From assembly GCA_043228905.1 (NCBI GenBank), contig JBHGNT010000012.1, forward strand, positions 15,872,001 to 15,936,000: 64,000 nt of DNA, given 5' to 3'. This DNA comes from Azolla caroliniana (lineage: Eukaryota > Polypodiophyta). The translations under genes and the position numbers were made by a program. This document shows positions 9,674-19,449 of this stretch, in pieces (positions within the stretch are counted from its first letter, which is position 1; the number at the start of each line of letters is the position of its first letter). Under the pieces are notes generated by a model, which ran no database searches, was not told the origin of the DNA, and was given only the letters and a program-made list of their open reading frames with translations.

Positions 9674-11455
9674 CTATCGTAGTCCCTTCAAGCGCCTGCT
9701 CATCTCGGGGTTTCCAAGAGACCATATTGCATGCCTCTCTTTCTTCCATTTGTGGTGGTAAACTCTCGTGTTTGAGTTGACCATCGTACCTTTGATCTTC
9801 ATGCTAGTGTCCTCCCTCATGTTAGAAGACATGATCACTTTCCGAGGTACACCTTTTAAATCCTCTAGGCTTTCTTGGCCGTCATTGTTCATTGTCACAC
9901 TTTCTTCGGTGTCTTTGTTGTGCACATCCGCTTTCGTCGTTGTGCTTCTTTTGGTCTCTTCATCGCACACACCGGCTTCATCCTTTGCTTCATTGTAGCC
10001 ACCTTCCATCTCTTCGGTCTCATGTTGGCTCTCGGACGCAACAATCGAAGTCTCTAGAACAAGTGTGGAGGAATCCTCTCCATGGTCCTCGCTCTCTCTT
10101 GCCATCTTCGGGCCGATGTCATTGTCTGTGGCTATGTTCCCATCATGTGCGTCAGCTCCAACCTTCGCTTCCTCGCCGCCACCTTCCGTCTCTTGGGTCT
10201 CACGTTAATTCTCGGATGCAACTGCCCAAGTCTCTAGAACAAGTGTGGAGGATTCCATACGCCTTTGGTCGATCACCTTTGCCATGTTGTCCATAGCCAC
10301 CTCCTTGATGTCATTTTTCATGGCTACCTCCTTAATCATGTGGGCCTCACACTCTTTGTTCTCCTTGATCATGCAAGCTTCTATTAGGCTTGCTCCTTCA
10401 CCACCCAACGTTTCGAACATGACGCGTGTTCTGAATCATTCTTCCTCCCTTGGAGTGGCATTCGCCGTCCTCGATTCATTGGTTTCATCCTTCTCCGTTG
10501 TTTCTTTGCAAGATGAGAAGGTGACTTGTTCCGCACTTTCTCTTGTGGTACCATCGTACCGAACTTGAGCCTTCGAATGCACCACTTCATTAATCTATAT
10601 TTGTTGAGAGGTCTCTTCTTTCTCAATCATCGTTCGCCTCAGTTTTTGTCCCTTTTGAAGCTTCTCTTCAGCCTCAACTTGCGCCTTTAAGTTCTTGAAT
10701 TCCTCTCTCATAAGACTTCTATGTCGAGTATCGTCGAAACTTCCCTCTTCGAGCTTTCTTCCTTCTGTGGTTGCATGTTGCTGCATCTTGTTTTCCTTCG
10801 ATCGTCCCTCATCAGCCGTGACATTGTCGACAAGATTCCTATCCTCCTCTTGTCATGTCGTTGGCATACCCTTTTCACTTCGGTCCAATTTTCAGTGAGG
10901 CCATTTGCACCATCGTCATCCTCGAGCTGGACTCCAATGGCCTTCTTTTCCTTCCAATCAATCGACTTTACGAACATTAAGACTTTACTCACCCCCACCA
11001 ACCGTTGATCTCGCTTCGAGAGTTGAGCGAAATGACACTCAAACTCAACGAATGCATGCATAACACTCTGGTGGGTCTTCCTCGATGACACCCATTGGTC
11101 AAACTCACATAGACCTTGTCCCTTCAGCTCTTCATAAGCATACGCCTCTCGTAAAGCTTCTTCGAAGGACACCCATGAATCATGAGCTTTTTGAAGCTCT
11201 TTCATCTCTTCATAGATTGGTTTGGCCACCACTCGACAAAAGTACTCCAGCCTCATTGCCTCATCCACAGATCTTGAATCCATTTCGGCATTGTAGGCCT
11301 CTAGAAAATTTTGGACTTTGCCCCCGTCGAAACAGCCGCTCGCTCGACCACGCTTTTGCTGGCTTGTTGGGCCGCACCCGTCTTTTCCCTTCTCTTGAAA
11401 AATCCATTATCATCTTTAACATTTCCTCCATGAGATATTCCTCGTCCATCTTCAT
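9674..11455 (-). pseudogene. LGR-2 gag-like polyprotein (broken)
   Basis: The best open part (11283-10708) shows the blocks LEAYNAEM upstream, then FCRVVAKPIYEEMKEL, FEEALREAYAY, FDQWVSS, VKSIDWKEKKAIG and ANGLTENW, all shared with LGR-1. Downstream the product is Glu/Lys-rich and includes a tandem repeat of about 180 bp (units near 9998 and 10178) that repeats the block SSTLVLET. No zinc knuckle, protease or polymerase motif is visible. Several frame changes separate the open parts (11455-11261, 11283-10708, 10786-10595, 10420-10205, 10105-9674). A structural role is inferred only from position and the LGR-1 match. Confidence 0.6.
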
Positions 11456-11481
11456 CCTCCCCTACCGCTCTTCACGTTGGG

Positions 11482-11494
11482 TTCACCAAAAAGA
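11482..11494 (-). other. LGR-2 primer-site-like sequence
   Basis: Directly after the LTR, the minus strand reads TTGGTGAACCCAAC; the same sequence follows the LGR-1 LTR (648-660). It starts with the expected TGG but I cannot match it to a tRNA. Confidence 0.45.
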
Positions 11495-12098
11495 TGTCGC
11501 GAAGATTCGCGTGCAATTGCGGTTCATGCAAGCGGGACCACCGGGGCCACAGACTAGGGCGGATGTTCGGGAACTTCTTGAAAAGATGAGGATGTGTATG
11601 TACGTGTCAAGGAAACCAATGTCACATTTGAAAAGAAGCAAAGAATTTTATGTTTGAAAAGAAGATCAATTAGAAGAAGATAGATGAGAAGAAGAAGAAT
11701 AAGAAGAGTATTATATTATTATTGATGATGATGATGATGATTATCTCCCCAAATTGACCCCCCTTACACAAGCCCAACTAGAGGCTTTTATAGGTCTTTT
11801 CATGCTTGTAACATGCACAAAACCATGGTTTTGTGCACACGGTTTTGCTAATGACATGCACAAAACCATGGGCTTAAAACCATGGTTTCGTGCACAGGGT
11901 TTTGTATGTTTATTTCCTATGGACTACTGAATATGAAAAGGAAATATATAAAATCTAAAGCACTTAGTAGTAGATTTATTGGTAAGCTAATTGTTTCCTA
12001 TCTTGGAGGTGCAAGGTTCAAATCTTGCTTGCACCTCTTTGTATGCACTTAGCCATATTGATTTATTTTCATATTTACAAATGTGCGTGGAACCAAAT
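11495..12098 (-). repeat. LGR-2 5' LTR, main part
   Basis: Starts TGTCGCG on the plus strand and is completed by 23422-23463 (ends CACGACA), giving about 646 bp. It holds a TATA box (minus, 11794-11786) about 350 bp from the U3 end, a GAT-rich microsatellite near 11725 and repeated ACAAAACCATG motifs at 11815-11905. Cop-B is inserted at 12098/12099 with CCAAA / CCAGA flanks. Confidence 0.8.
11965..12040 (+). repeat. tRNA-like module in LGR-2 5' LTR
   Basis: Counterpart of 9080-9156, with B-box-like GGTTCAAATC at 12015-12024 inside a short stem (GCAAG...CTTGC). Antisense to the element. Confidence 0.5.
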
Positions 12099-12511
12099 GT
12101 AAAGAATCGGGTATGATTCTTGCGAAGCGGAAGAGATGTGAGGTATGTGTGTGTGTATGAGAGAGAGAGAGAGAGAGAGTGAGAGAAACACAAAGAATAC
12201 GCAAGGTAAAGTATATTAACAAAGGAGAAAGCAAGGTAAAGTATATTACCAAAGGAGAAAGACTCAATGTTATACAAGGTGGGAGGAGGGTGCTTGATAT
12301 AGTCACCCTGTCTCTTCATTAACTACAAGACTCATGGAGCATGGGGAATGTGAAAGCTCATAAGTTATGTGTCATAGAATATGATTCTATGACTCATACT
12401 AAATGCTAGAATACAAAGTGTTGACATAATGGTGACTCTTGACCGTTGGAGTGTCTATTCACTCTCAAGGTGAGTTCACACACTAGACCAAGTTGAGCTT
12501 GATTCTCAACA
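12099..12511 (-). repeat. Cop-B 3' LTR (413 bp)
   Basis: It is 24 bp longer than the 5' copy because of a small internal duplication around AGGAGAAAGCAAGGTAAAGT (about 12200-12260). GA microsatellite near 12160. Confidence 0.9.
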
Positions 12512-12750
12512 TGCCCCTCAAGCTCAAGGCGGGTCGGTTTTAGACGATATCCGAAATCCGCTTCGACTCGAGTTCCGGAGTCCGCGTTGACTCGTGACCG
12601 TTGGAGTGTCTATTCACTCTCAACGTGAGTTCACACACTAGACCAAGTTGAGCTTGATTCTCAACATGCCCCCTCAAGCTCAAGGTGGGTCGGTTTTAGA
12701 CGGTATCCGAAATCCGCTTCGACTCGAGTTCCGGAGTCCGCGTCGACTCG
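12441..12750. repeat. 155-bp tandem duplication across LTR and polypurine tract
   Basis: 12441-12595 and 12596-12750 are near-identical. Each copy contains the first part of the 3' LTR, the LTR/polypurine boundary and about 80 bp of the preceding region, so the boundary is present twice. Confidence 0.9.
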
Positions 12751-12863
12751 CTTTATGCGGAGTTGTGGAATCCGTGCTCCAGCTTGCGTTGTGTGTATTT
12801 GCGAAGTCTGTGCTTCGGCTTGCGTCTTTCTTTGCGGCTTCATTGCTTAATTGCGGGATCCAC

Positions 12864-13322
12864 TGTCAGGAATAGTACTAAAACAGAGATGGAATTAGTA
12901 CTAAGAACAGCAGTACTATTAGTACTAAGAGGACGGGACTGCGTAAGATTCCTGAGAGAGGAAGTGAGAAGAGGAGAGAGAGAGAGATAACGAGAATGAG
13001 AGAGAGATAGCGAGAATGAGAGAGAGAGAGAGATGATGACAGCGGTTATATATTATGTGAAAAGATAAGTACAAGCGGCTAAGAGGCTTAAGACTGGCGT
13101 TGAACCAATTTGGTTCAAAACAATGCCTTGTGCCTCATTTTATAGTGTTTTTAGGAATAATCCTGAAGCTTCTAGAATGTTCCAGAGAGATCTGGAATAT
13201 ACATCAATTTTCTATGATAAAGTATAAATGAAAATAATATCCTACAAAATACAATTCATAATCTAATGGTAAGAGCTCGACCCATGTAGCATAAAGTCAT
13301 GGGTTCGAGTCTTGCCATGACA
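12864..13322 (-). repeat. Chr-1 3' LTR (459 bp)
   Basis: Ends TGTCAGGA and GCCATGACA on the plus strand. Carries TATAAAA (minus, 13144-13138), the palindrome at 13100-13118 and a tRNA-like stretch at the U3 edge (13259-13320). Confidence 0.93.
13259..13320 (+). repeat. tRNA-like stretch at Chr-1 LTR edge
   Basis: TAATCTAATGGTAAG (A-box-like) and GGGTTCGAGTC (B-box-like, 13301-13311) spaced as in a tRNA, antisense to the element. A second copy is at 18501-18562. Confidence 0.45.
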
Positions 13323-13333
13323 CTATCTCCCCC

Positions 13334-14426
13334 TTAAAGACGACGAGTGGAACGAGTCGGCGCTAATTGCGGACCGGGTTTGTCCGGATACTTTCGGTGG
13401 AAATCAGCAAGAAGATCTTGTGCATTGGCAACATTCTCGACGGGTTCCCAAGTACGTTCGCTCGGACTATAACCGAGCCAATCGACCAAGTAATAAAGTT
13501 TGTTGCGAACAAGTTTGGAATCGAGGATGGCAGCAACTTCATACTCCGGGCCGGCGTCCAACTCCAGCGGGGGCGGCGGTGGTGTCACACGATCGGGAAT
13601 GGTGTTTGCTTTATAAGGTTCAAGAAGAGAACAATGGAAAACTGGATGTATCTGAAGCTCCGGAGGGAGATCCAGGCGGAAGGTGACATCATTAATTTTC
13701 CCCGTAATACGGAAAGGACCGAGTCGTCGATAATCCAACTTGTCGCACGGTCGAGTAGTCTTGATGTGACGACGTAAGAGCCATACTCGATCTCCGATGG
13801 CAAAAGAGGAGGGAATCCGATGACGATCCACATAAGTCTTCTGTGTGTTGAGCATGACGAAGGTGAGTAGAGAGATCCATCTGGATCTGGCGTAGCCTCT
13901 CCAAATGGTCCTCGGCACGAGGGTTGGTAGGTAGCTCCGGAGTGTCGATCACCGACCAACGAGGATGGAAACCGGTATAAGCGAGAAATGGGGAGACCCG
14001 AGTCGAGGAGTGAATAGCATTATTATACGCAAACTCCGCAAAGTGGAGAATCTCAGCCCAATCGTCCTGTTGATAACTCAGGAAACACCGGAGATATTGC
14101 TCCAACGTTTGGTTTGTTCGTTCCGCCTGTCCGTCAGTTTGAGGATGGTAGCCGGAGGAGAGGTTGCAGGAGACCTTGAGCATCCTGAAGAGATGCTGCC
14201 AAAATTTGGAGACAAATTGCGGGCCTCGGTCACTGATAATACTGTCTGGTAGGCCATGATGCCGAAATACCTCACGCATAACAAGAGCGGCGGTTTCCTC
14301 GCTAGTGATGGCTTTAGTACATGGCACAAAATGTGCCATCTTCGTATATCGATCGACGACGGTTAGGATAGCATCGAACCCCTTCGAGACCGGCAGATCT
14401 GTGATAAAATCAAGACAAATAGACTG
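13334..14426 (-). pseudogene. Chr-1 integrase core, GPF module and chromodomain
   Basis: It continues the pol frame after a TGA at a conserved Trp position (14427). The integrase catalytic residues lie in LDFITDLP, ISDRGPQFVS and GQAERTNQTLEQYL. A one-base loss near 13840 shifts the frame just before KTYVDRHR. Then come the GPF module (YRRLGPFRITGKI) and a C-terminal chromodomain at about 13543-13369 (EYEVAAILD, YYLVDWLGYSP, RTWEPVENV). Chromodomains of this type steer integration to marked chromatin. One nonsense and one frameshift are the only defects. Confidence 0.9.
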
Positions 14427-16901
14427 TCATGGCTTACTTGGAATTGGTAAAGGATCCAACAAGCCATATGGATGGTGTCGTGGCATCTTTGCTCGGCAGC
14501 AAGCATCACAGGTCCGAACGTAGTCGTCGACAAAATGGCGCATGTGGGGCCACCAAAAAGATCGCTGCACTAACTCCAATGTCTTGGTACTACTGAAATG
14601 TCCCGCCGTATGGGTGTCGTGACAATGTTGGACGATTTGAAGGCGACAGGAGCAATCGGGGACATATACGCGCTTTTTAAAGAATAACAAACCATCATGA
14701 TATTCGAATTGTCGGTAGGCAATACCTGGTTGTTGAGATTGAGAACAGGATGCCCGAGAAGTATCAATGTGCGCCAGGATGTCTTGAGCAAAACTATCCG
14801 TCTTCAAGGTTGCACGTATGTCATCAGTAATCCGTGAATCCATCGGGGTGTGAAAAATCCGCGTCGTGTGCAATCGTGTTGGTCCCAAGATTACTTGCTT
14901 TTGATTATCAAATGTTGCGTCACCAGGACGAGGTGCAAGATATGAACGCCGTGATAGTGCATCTGCTTTTCCTTGCTGCTTCCCCGGTCGATATGTGATT
15001 TTGAAGTTGAAACGCGTGAGGAATTGCGCCCACCGAGCTTGTCGTCGATTTAGTACGCGAGCGTTCTGAAAATAAGCAAGATTTTTATGATCGCTAAAGA
15101 CAATGACCTGATGTGGAGAGCCCTCTAAGAAATGCCGCCATTGTACAAATGAATCCACGATGGCTAATAACTCCTTGTCATGTATTTCGTAGTTGATTTC
15201 TGCGACATTGAATTTGCGCGAATGGAAAGCCACCGGATGCAACTCTTCTTTATCGCCTTGTTGAGAAAGGATGCTACCGAGGGCGAAATCTGATGCGTCG
15301 GCCTCCATGATGAATGGTTTGCTTGTATCCACATGAGCTAGAATCGGTGCTGATGTAAAGGCTTTCTTAAGATGCCGAAAAGCCATATCTGCTTCGATGG
15401 ACCAAAGAAATGCTTGGCCCTTCTTCGTAAGTTGTGTGAGAGGTAAAATAATCTTCGAGTAATCCTGTATAAACTTACGGTAGAAGTTAGCAAAGGCTAG
15501 AAAACATTGTACATCTCGTACCGACCGTGGAATTTGCCACTCTAGTACAGTTTGGATTTTAGCTGGATCCATGGCGATGCCCTTTGAGGAGATGACGTAG
15601 CCTAGAAATTCCACTTGCTTGCAGTCAAAGCTACATTTCTCTAGCTTGGCATAAAGACCATTCTCGCGGAGTCGCTTTAGTACTAATAGTACATGAGAAT
15701 CGTGCTCTTCCTGGGTCTTCGAATAAATCAACAAATCATCCAGATAAATGATCAAACAGATATCCAAGAGGTCTCTGAATATATCATTTGCCATGTGTTG
15801 GAAGACTGCGGGTGCATTGGTTAGGCCAAACGGCATAACAGTATACTCGAAATGCCCATACCGCGTGCGAAAAGCGGTCTTCCACTCATCTCCCAGTCGG
15901 ATCCGCACGAGATTATACGCTCCTCGTAGGTCGATTTTAGTAAAAAACATGGCACCATTAACTCGCTCTAAAAGACTTGATATAAGAGGAAGTGCATACC
16001 TATTCCGGATGGTGACTTTATTCAATCCGCGGTAATCAACGACAAGACGAAGTGAGCCATCTTTCTTCTTGACAAAGAAGATGGGTGCACCGGCCGGAGA
16101 TTTCGAATGATGGATGAACCCGCTTGCCAAGTTCTCCTCTATGTAGGCTCGAAGGACTTCTAACTCGGTGGGTGACAAGTTGTAAATTGGTCCCCATGGT
16201 GGCTCGGTTCCTGGTTGTAAATCGATGGGACAGTCATAGGGACGGTGATGAGGAAGGGTACCGGCTTTTACCTTGTCAAATACATCGGCATAAGGATGAT
16301 ATTTTGCCGGAAGTTGTATTGAGGAGTCCTTAATAGTGCTAGAAGGATGTACTGATATGGCAAATAGGAACATTGCCTCCTTGGGTCCTTCTTCGCGTAG
16401 TTGATGGAGTGAAATGGTCGAAACTCGGTGAGTTGATTCTTGGGGTGGTCGATATCGGACTTCTCTTGTTCTCCAATCTATGGCTGGATTATGTAATTCA
16501 AGCCAAGGTAATCCTAGGACAATGGGATGCTCTGGACTACTAATTATATTAAATGATATTATACACACAAAACTACCTAGGACAACTTGAATGGGTTCTG
16601 ATTCTTCTACAATATTCCCGGAAGCAATGGGACAATCATCAATGACCACTACAGATGCGGGACAAGGAAGTTTTCTTAAGGATATCTGAGGAGCTTGGGC
16701 AAAATTTCGATCCATGAAACAGGAATTAGCTCCGGAATCTAAAAGTGCTAGGACGGGTACTGGGGGAGTACTTTTAGTACTAACAATGACTTGGGCTAGG
16801 AACACATTGCTAACTTGCTTGGAAGGAATGGAACCACTAATGGGTTGTACAGATCTAGGGCTGCTGTCCAACCAAATGGCTCCTATTTTGGCTTGACTCA
16901 A
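14427..16901 (-). CDS. Chr-1 pol: protease, RT, RNase H, integrase N-terminus
   Basis: An 824-codon open frame in the -1 frame relative to gag, entered by frameshifting rather than by its own ATG (its first in-frame start-like codon is TTG). Protease LALLDSGANS has the catalytic Asp at residue 55. RT carries YLDD at 386-389, with VMPFGLTNAPAVFQ upstream. RNase H shows MEADASDFALGS (535) and HDKELLAIV. The integrase zinc finger is seen as H764, H768, C798 and C801. It ends at TGA (14427-14429) where relatives have Trp, and the frame continues beyond into the integrase core. It acts in the element's virus-like particle. Confidence 0.92.
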   Translation of the reverse strand: MSQAKIGAIWLDSSPRSVQPISGSIPSKQVSNVFLAQVIVSTKSTPPVPVLALLDSGANSCFMDRNFAQAPQISLRKLPCPASVVVIDDCPIASGNIVEESEPIQVVLGSFVCIISFNIISSPEHPIVLGLPWLELHNPAIDWRTREVRYRPPQESTHRVSTISLHQLREEGPKEAMFLFAISVHPSSTIKDSSIQLPAKYHPYADVFDKVKAGTLPHHRPYDCPIDLQPGTEPPWGPIYNLSPTELEVLRAYIEENLASGFIHHSKSPAGAPIFFVKKKDGSLRLVVDYRGLNKVTIRNRYALPLISSLLERVNGAMFFTKIDLRGAYNLVRIRLGDEWKTAFRTRYGHFEYTVMPFGLTNAPAVFQHMANDIFRDLLDICLIIYLDDLLIYSKTQEEHDSHVLLVLKRLRENGLYAKLEKCSFDCKQVEFLGYVISSKGIAMDPAKIQTVLEWQIPRSVRDVQCFLAFANFYRKFIQDYSKIILPLTQLTKKGQAFLWSIEADMAFRHLKKAFTSAPILAHVDTSKPFIMEADASDFALGSILSQQGDKEELHPVAFHSRKFNVAEINYEIHDKELLAIVDSFVQWRHFLEGSPHQVIVFSDHKNLAYFQNARVLNRRQARWAQFLTRFNFKITYRPGKQQGKADALSRRSYLAPRPGDATFDNQKQVILGPTRLHTTRIFHTPMDSRITDDIRATLKTDSFAQDILAHIDTSRASCSQSQQPGIAYRQFEYHDGLLFFKKRVYVPDCSCRLQIVQHCHDTHTAGHFSSTKTLELVQRSFWWPHMRHFVDDYVRTCDACCRAKMPRHHPYGLLDPLPIPSKP

Positions 16902-18055
16902 TCGTTTAACTCTTCATCTAATTGACTAAGGATTTCAAATTTATTTGAGATACTTGGGCTATTAGTACTATGAATACTATCTGACACTCTATTAGTACTA
17001 TTAATACTATCAGACACTCCGAAGGGAAGAATTGACTCGGGTTTAGTACAGGCGACGATTTGATTTACCTGTCTTCTTGGCCTATGGGGACAATTGATGG
17101 CGATATGTCCTGGTCCACCGCAATAAAGACATAATCGATTGGCACGTCGTCGTTGCTTTTCTTCTTCCGATAACGGGCCGCGTCGACGCATGGTATCGAT
17201 CTCCATCGGTGTCGAAGTATTTGCTTGAGGTATGTCTCGTGCAAACGGTTTAGCCGCGACTGCGGCGTAAGTGGGCTCTGGCCTAGAGCGTGGTATCTGT
17301 AATTGACGTTCTGAACGCCGTTCAAAAAGGCGGTTGTCACATCGAACTGCTCGACTGATTGCCTCCGTAAGAGACTTTGGTTCTTCGGGGAAAGTTAGAA
17401 GTAGATCTTTGACATCGTTTCACAAGCCATAGCGAAACTGCTCCATTAGTGCTTGATCATCCCAGGGTATATCTGAAGCAAGTAGGCGGAAATCCGCCGC
17501 GTAGGAAGAGGCTGGACGATCGCCTTGACGCAATCGCCGGATCTTGTTGATCGCCGTCCTGATGCTGTCGGTGTCTCCAAAGCAGGCTTTAAACTCACCA
17601 ATAAAATCTTCAAAGTTATTAAGTAAGGGTGATTGTTTTTCTAGAAGCGGAGCAAACCATGCCAAGGCTGGGCCGCTAAGTAGCGTGCCTATTAGGCCGA
17701 CTCGAGATGCATCAGTGGGATATCGGGAAGGATGCATCTGGATGACTAAGCGTACCTGATCAAGGAATCCACGGAATTGCGAACGCGTTCCATCAAATTT
17801 CACAGGAAGTCCAATCTTGGGCTCTTTATGAAATCCTTGGGGACTGGATCCTTGTTGTTGCAACGCTGCTTCGAGTTGTTGTACCCGTAACGCTAACTCC
17901 CCATGTTGTTGTTGCGTTTGTTGTTTTTCCAGAGCGATTTGTTGCAGATCCCCTATCAGCCGTTGGTTTTCTTGTTCCAGGGCAACAAACTTTTCTTTTA
18001 GGCACTGTAGCTCGGAGAAAACGGATTGGTATTCTTGGGCGCTAACAGTAGCCAT
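16898..18055 (-). pseudogene. Chr-1 gag (one nonsense codon)
   Basis: From ATG at 18055 to TGA at 16898, about 385 codons with one internal TGA at 17420-17422, where CGA Arg is likely. The N-terminal 85 residues form a Gln-rich coiled coil. A Ty3/gypsy capsid domain follows (GLPVKFDGTRSQFRGFLDQ, ALAWFAPLLE, SSYAADFRLLA). A zinc knuckle CLYCGGPGHIAINC sits near the C-terminus, just before a Ser/Asn-rich tail. The only break is a CpG-type transition, so loss of function looks recent. Confidence 0.88.
16904..16910 (-). promoter_or_regulatory. Predicted -1 ribosomal frameshift site, GTTAAAC
   Basis: On the minus strand the gag frame ends GAG TTA AAC GAT TGA. The heptamer G TTA AAC is in the correct phase and lies one codon before the gag stop. 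Slipping back one base enters the pol frame exactly. GUUAAAC is an established slippery heptamer (it is the one used by equine arteritis virus). Confidence 0.7.
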
Positions 18056-18107
18056 AGTATAGGGAAAAGGGTAGGAGGATGAGGGAGAGTGACAAGTAGG
18101 CTAGAGG

Positions 18108-18125
18108 AAGAAAATTGGTTCAAAC
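18108..18125 (-). promoter_or_regulatory. Chr-1 primer site, predicted self-priming
   Basis: Adjacent to the 5' LTR, the minus strand reads GTTTGAACCAATTTTC. It does not begin with TGG, so it is not a normal tRNA site. It is complementary over 12 bases to LTR sequence (18353-18342) at the predicted 5' end of the element RNA, as in Tf1-type self-priming. Confidence 0.7.
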
Positions 18126-18564
18126 TGTCAGGAATAGTACTAAAACAGAGATGGAATTAGTACTAAGAACAACAGTACTATTAGTACTAAGAGGACGGGA
18201 CTGCGTAAGATTCCTGAGAGAGGAAGTGAGAAGAGGAGAGAGAGAGAGATAGCGAGAATGAGAGAGAGAGAGAGATGATGACAGCGGTTATATATTATGT
18301 GAAAAGATAAGTACAAGCGGCTAAGAGGCTTAAGACTGGCGTTGAACCAATTTGGTTCAAAACAATGCCTTGTGCCTCATTTTATAGTGTTTTTAGGAAT
18401 AATCCTGAAGCTTCTAGAATGTTCCAGAGAGATCTGGAATATACATCAATTTTCTATGATAAAGTATAAATGAAAATAATATCCTACAAAATACAATTCA
18501 TAATCTAATGGTAAGAGCTCGACCCATGTAGCATAAAGTCATGGGTTCGAGTCTTGCCATGACA
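18126..18564 (-). repeat. Chr-1 5' LTR (439 bp)
   Basis: Promoter-bearing copy. TATAAAA lies at 18386-18380 on the minus strand. The palindrome TTGAACCAA-T-TTGGTTCAA lies at 18342-18360. Repeated TAGTACTA motifs occur at 18132-18192. Confidence 0.93.
18380..18386 (-). promoter_or_regulatory. Chr-1 TATA box
   Basis: TATAAAA in the 5' LTR, 33 bases from the start of the 12-base segment complementary to the primer site, which is a normal TATA-to-start distance in plants. Confidence 0.65.
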
Positions 18565-19449
18565 CACGCGTTATTGCGTAGTGCTCGGTTGCGGAATGTA
18601 CGCATAATTGCGTAGTGTCTTCAGTACTCCCTCTCAAACTTGGCAGGTCAGGGATCGTCAACCTGAGATTGGTCATGAAATGCCATAGCTTGTCGGCTCC
18701 TAAGGCTTTAGTGAAGATGTCGGCCGTTTGAAGATTGGTGCTAATGTGTTGTAGGTCGACATCGCCAGCTAGAACGTGCTCTCAGATGAAGTGATAGTGC
18801 ACTTCGATGTGGAACACCAGGTTCCGAGCCAGATAGATATTGCTCATGTTGTCGCAGTAAAGGGAAGTCATATCCTTGATGGGTACGCCCAGATCCTTGA
18901 GTATCCTTTTGAGCCATACGGCTTCACATGCGGCCATTGCCGCGCCCCTATATTCCGCCTCTGTGCTCGAAAGAGCTATGGTTGGTTGCTTTTTGTTGTT
19001 CCAAGATATTGCTCTGCTGCCGAGGGAAAAGACAAATCCGGAGGTTGATCCTCTATCGACTTTGTAGCCGGCCCAATCGGCGTCTGTGTACCCCTCGAGT
19101 CGTATTGGCATCACAGTCTTGTAGAGGATGCCACAATCCATTGTGCCGCTCACGTATCGTAGAACTCGCTTAGCGCAATCCAAGTGAGTATCACGCGGTG
19201 TTTGCATGAATTGGCTAAGGAGACTGACCGGATAACTGAGATCGGGTCGTGTGATCGTAAGGTAGATGAGACTCCCGATGAGTTGTCGATACTAGGTCGG
19301 CTCACACGCTTTGGTGCCAGAGTTCACATCTAGTTTGAGACTGCGATTGAGCGGGGTTGCCGTGGATTTGCACTCAGCCATGCCGAACTTGTATAACAAG
19401 TTGAGGATGTAGTGCCATTGAGAGATCATGATGCCGACCGGAGTCCGAA
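18565..19449 (-). pseudogene. Cop-B RT C-terminus and RNase H
   Basis: Motifs in order: TPLNRSLKLDVNS, IGSLIYLTITRPDLSYPVS, DADWAGYKVDRGSTSGFVF, STEAEYRGAAMAACEAVWL, YCDNMSNIYLARN and TADIFTKALGADKLWHF. The piece changes frame relative to the upstream RT near 19450-19490. Two further stops are seen, one of them after VHYHFI. It ends at the Chr-1 insertion. Confidence 0.85.

Larger units (their letters stand above)
12864..18564 (-). mobile_element. Chr-1: chromodomain Ty3/gypsy element (Tcn1-like)
   Basis: LTRs at 12864-13322 and 18126-18564 differ mainly by a 20-bp microsatellite change and about one substitution, so it is young. Gag, protease, RT, RNase H, integrase and a chromodomain are present with only two nonsense codons and one frameshift. 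The polypurine tract (AAGGGGGAGATAG on the minus strand) adjoins the left LTR. The flanks share only GTG, so no clean 5-bp target duplication was found. The sequence style of gag, protease and the GPF region resembles Tf1/sushi and fungal chromoviruses; Tcn1-like elements are known from fungi and from mosses and lycophytes. Confidence 0.92.

Noticed and set aside
12859-18570. 5-bp target duplication for Chr-1
   Set aside because: Flanks TCCAC and CACGC share only three bases; not claimed as a duplication.
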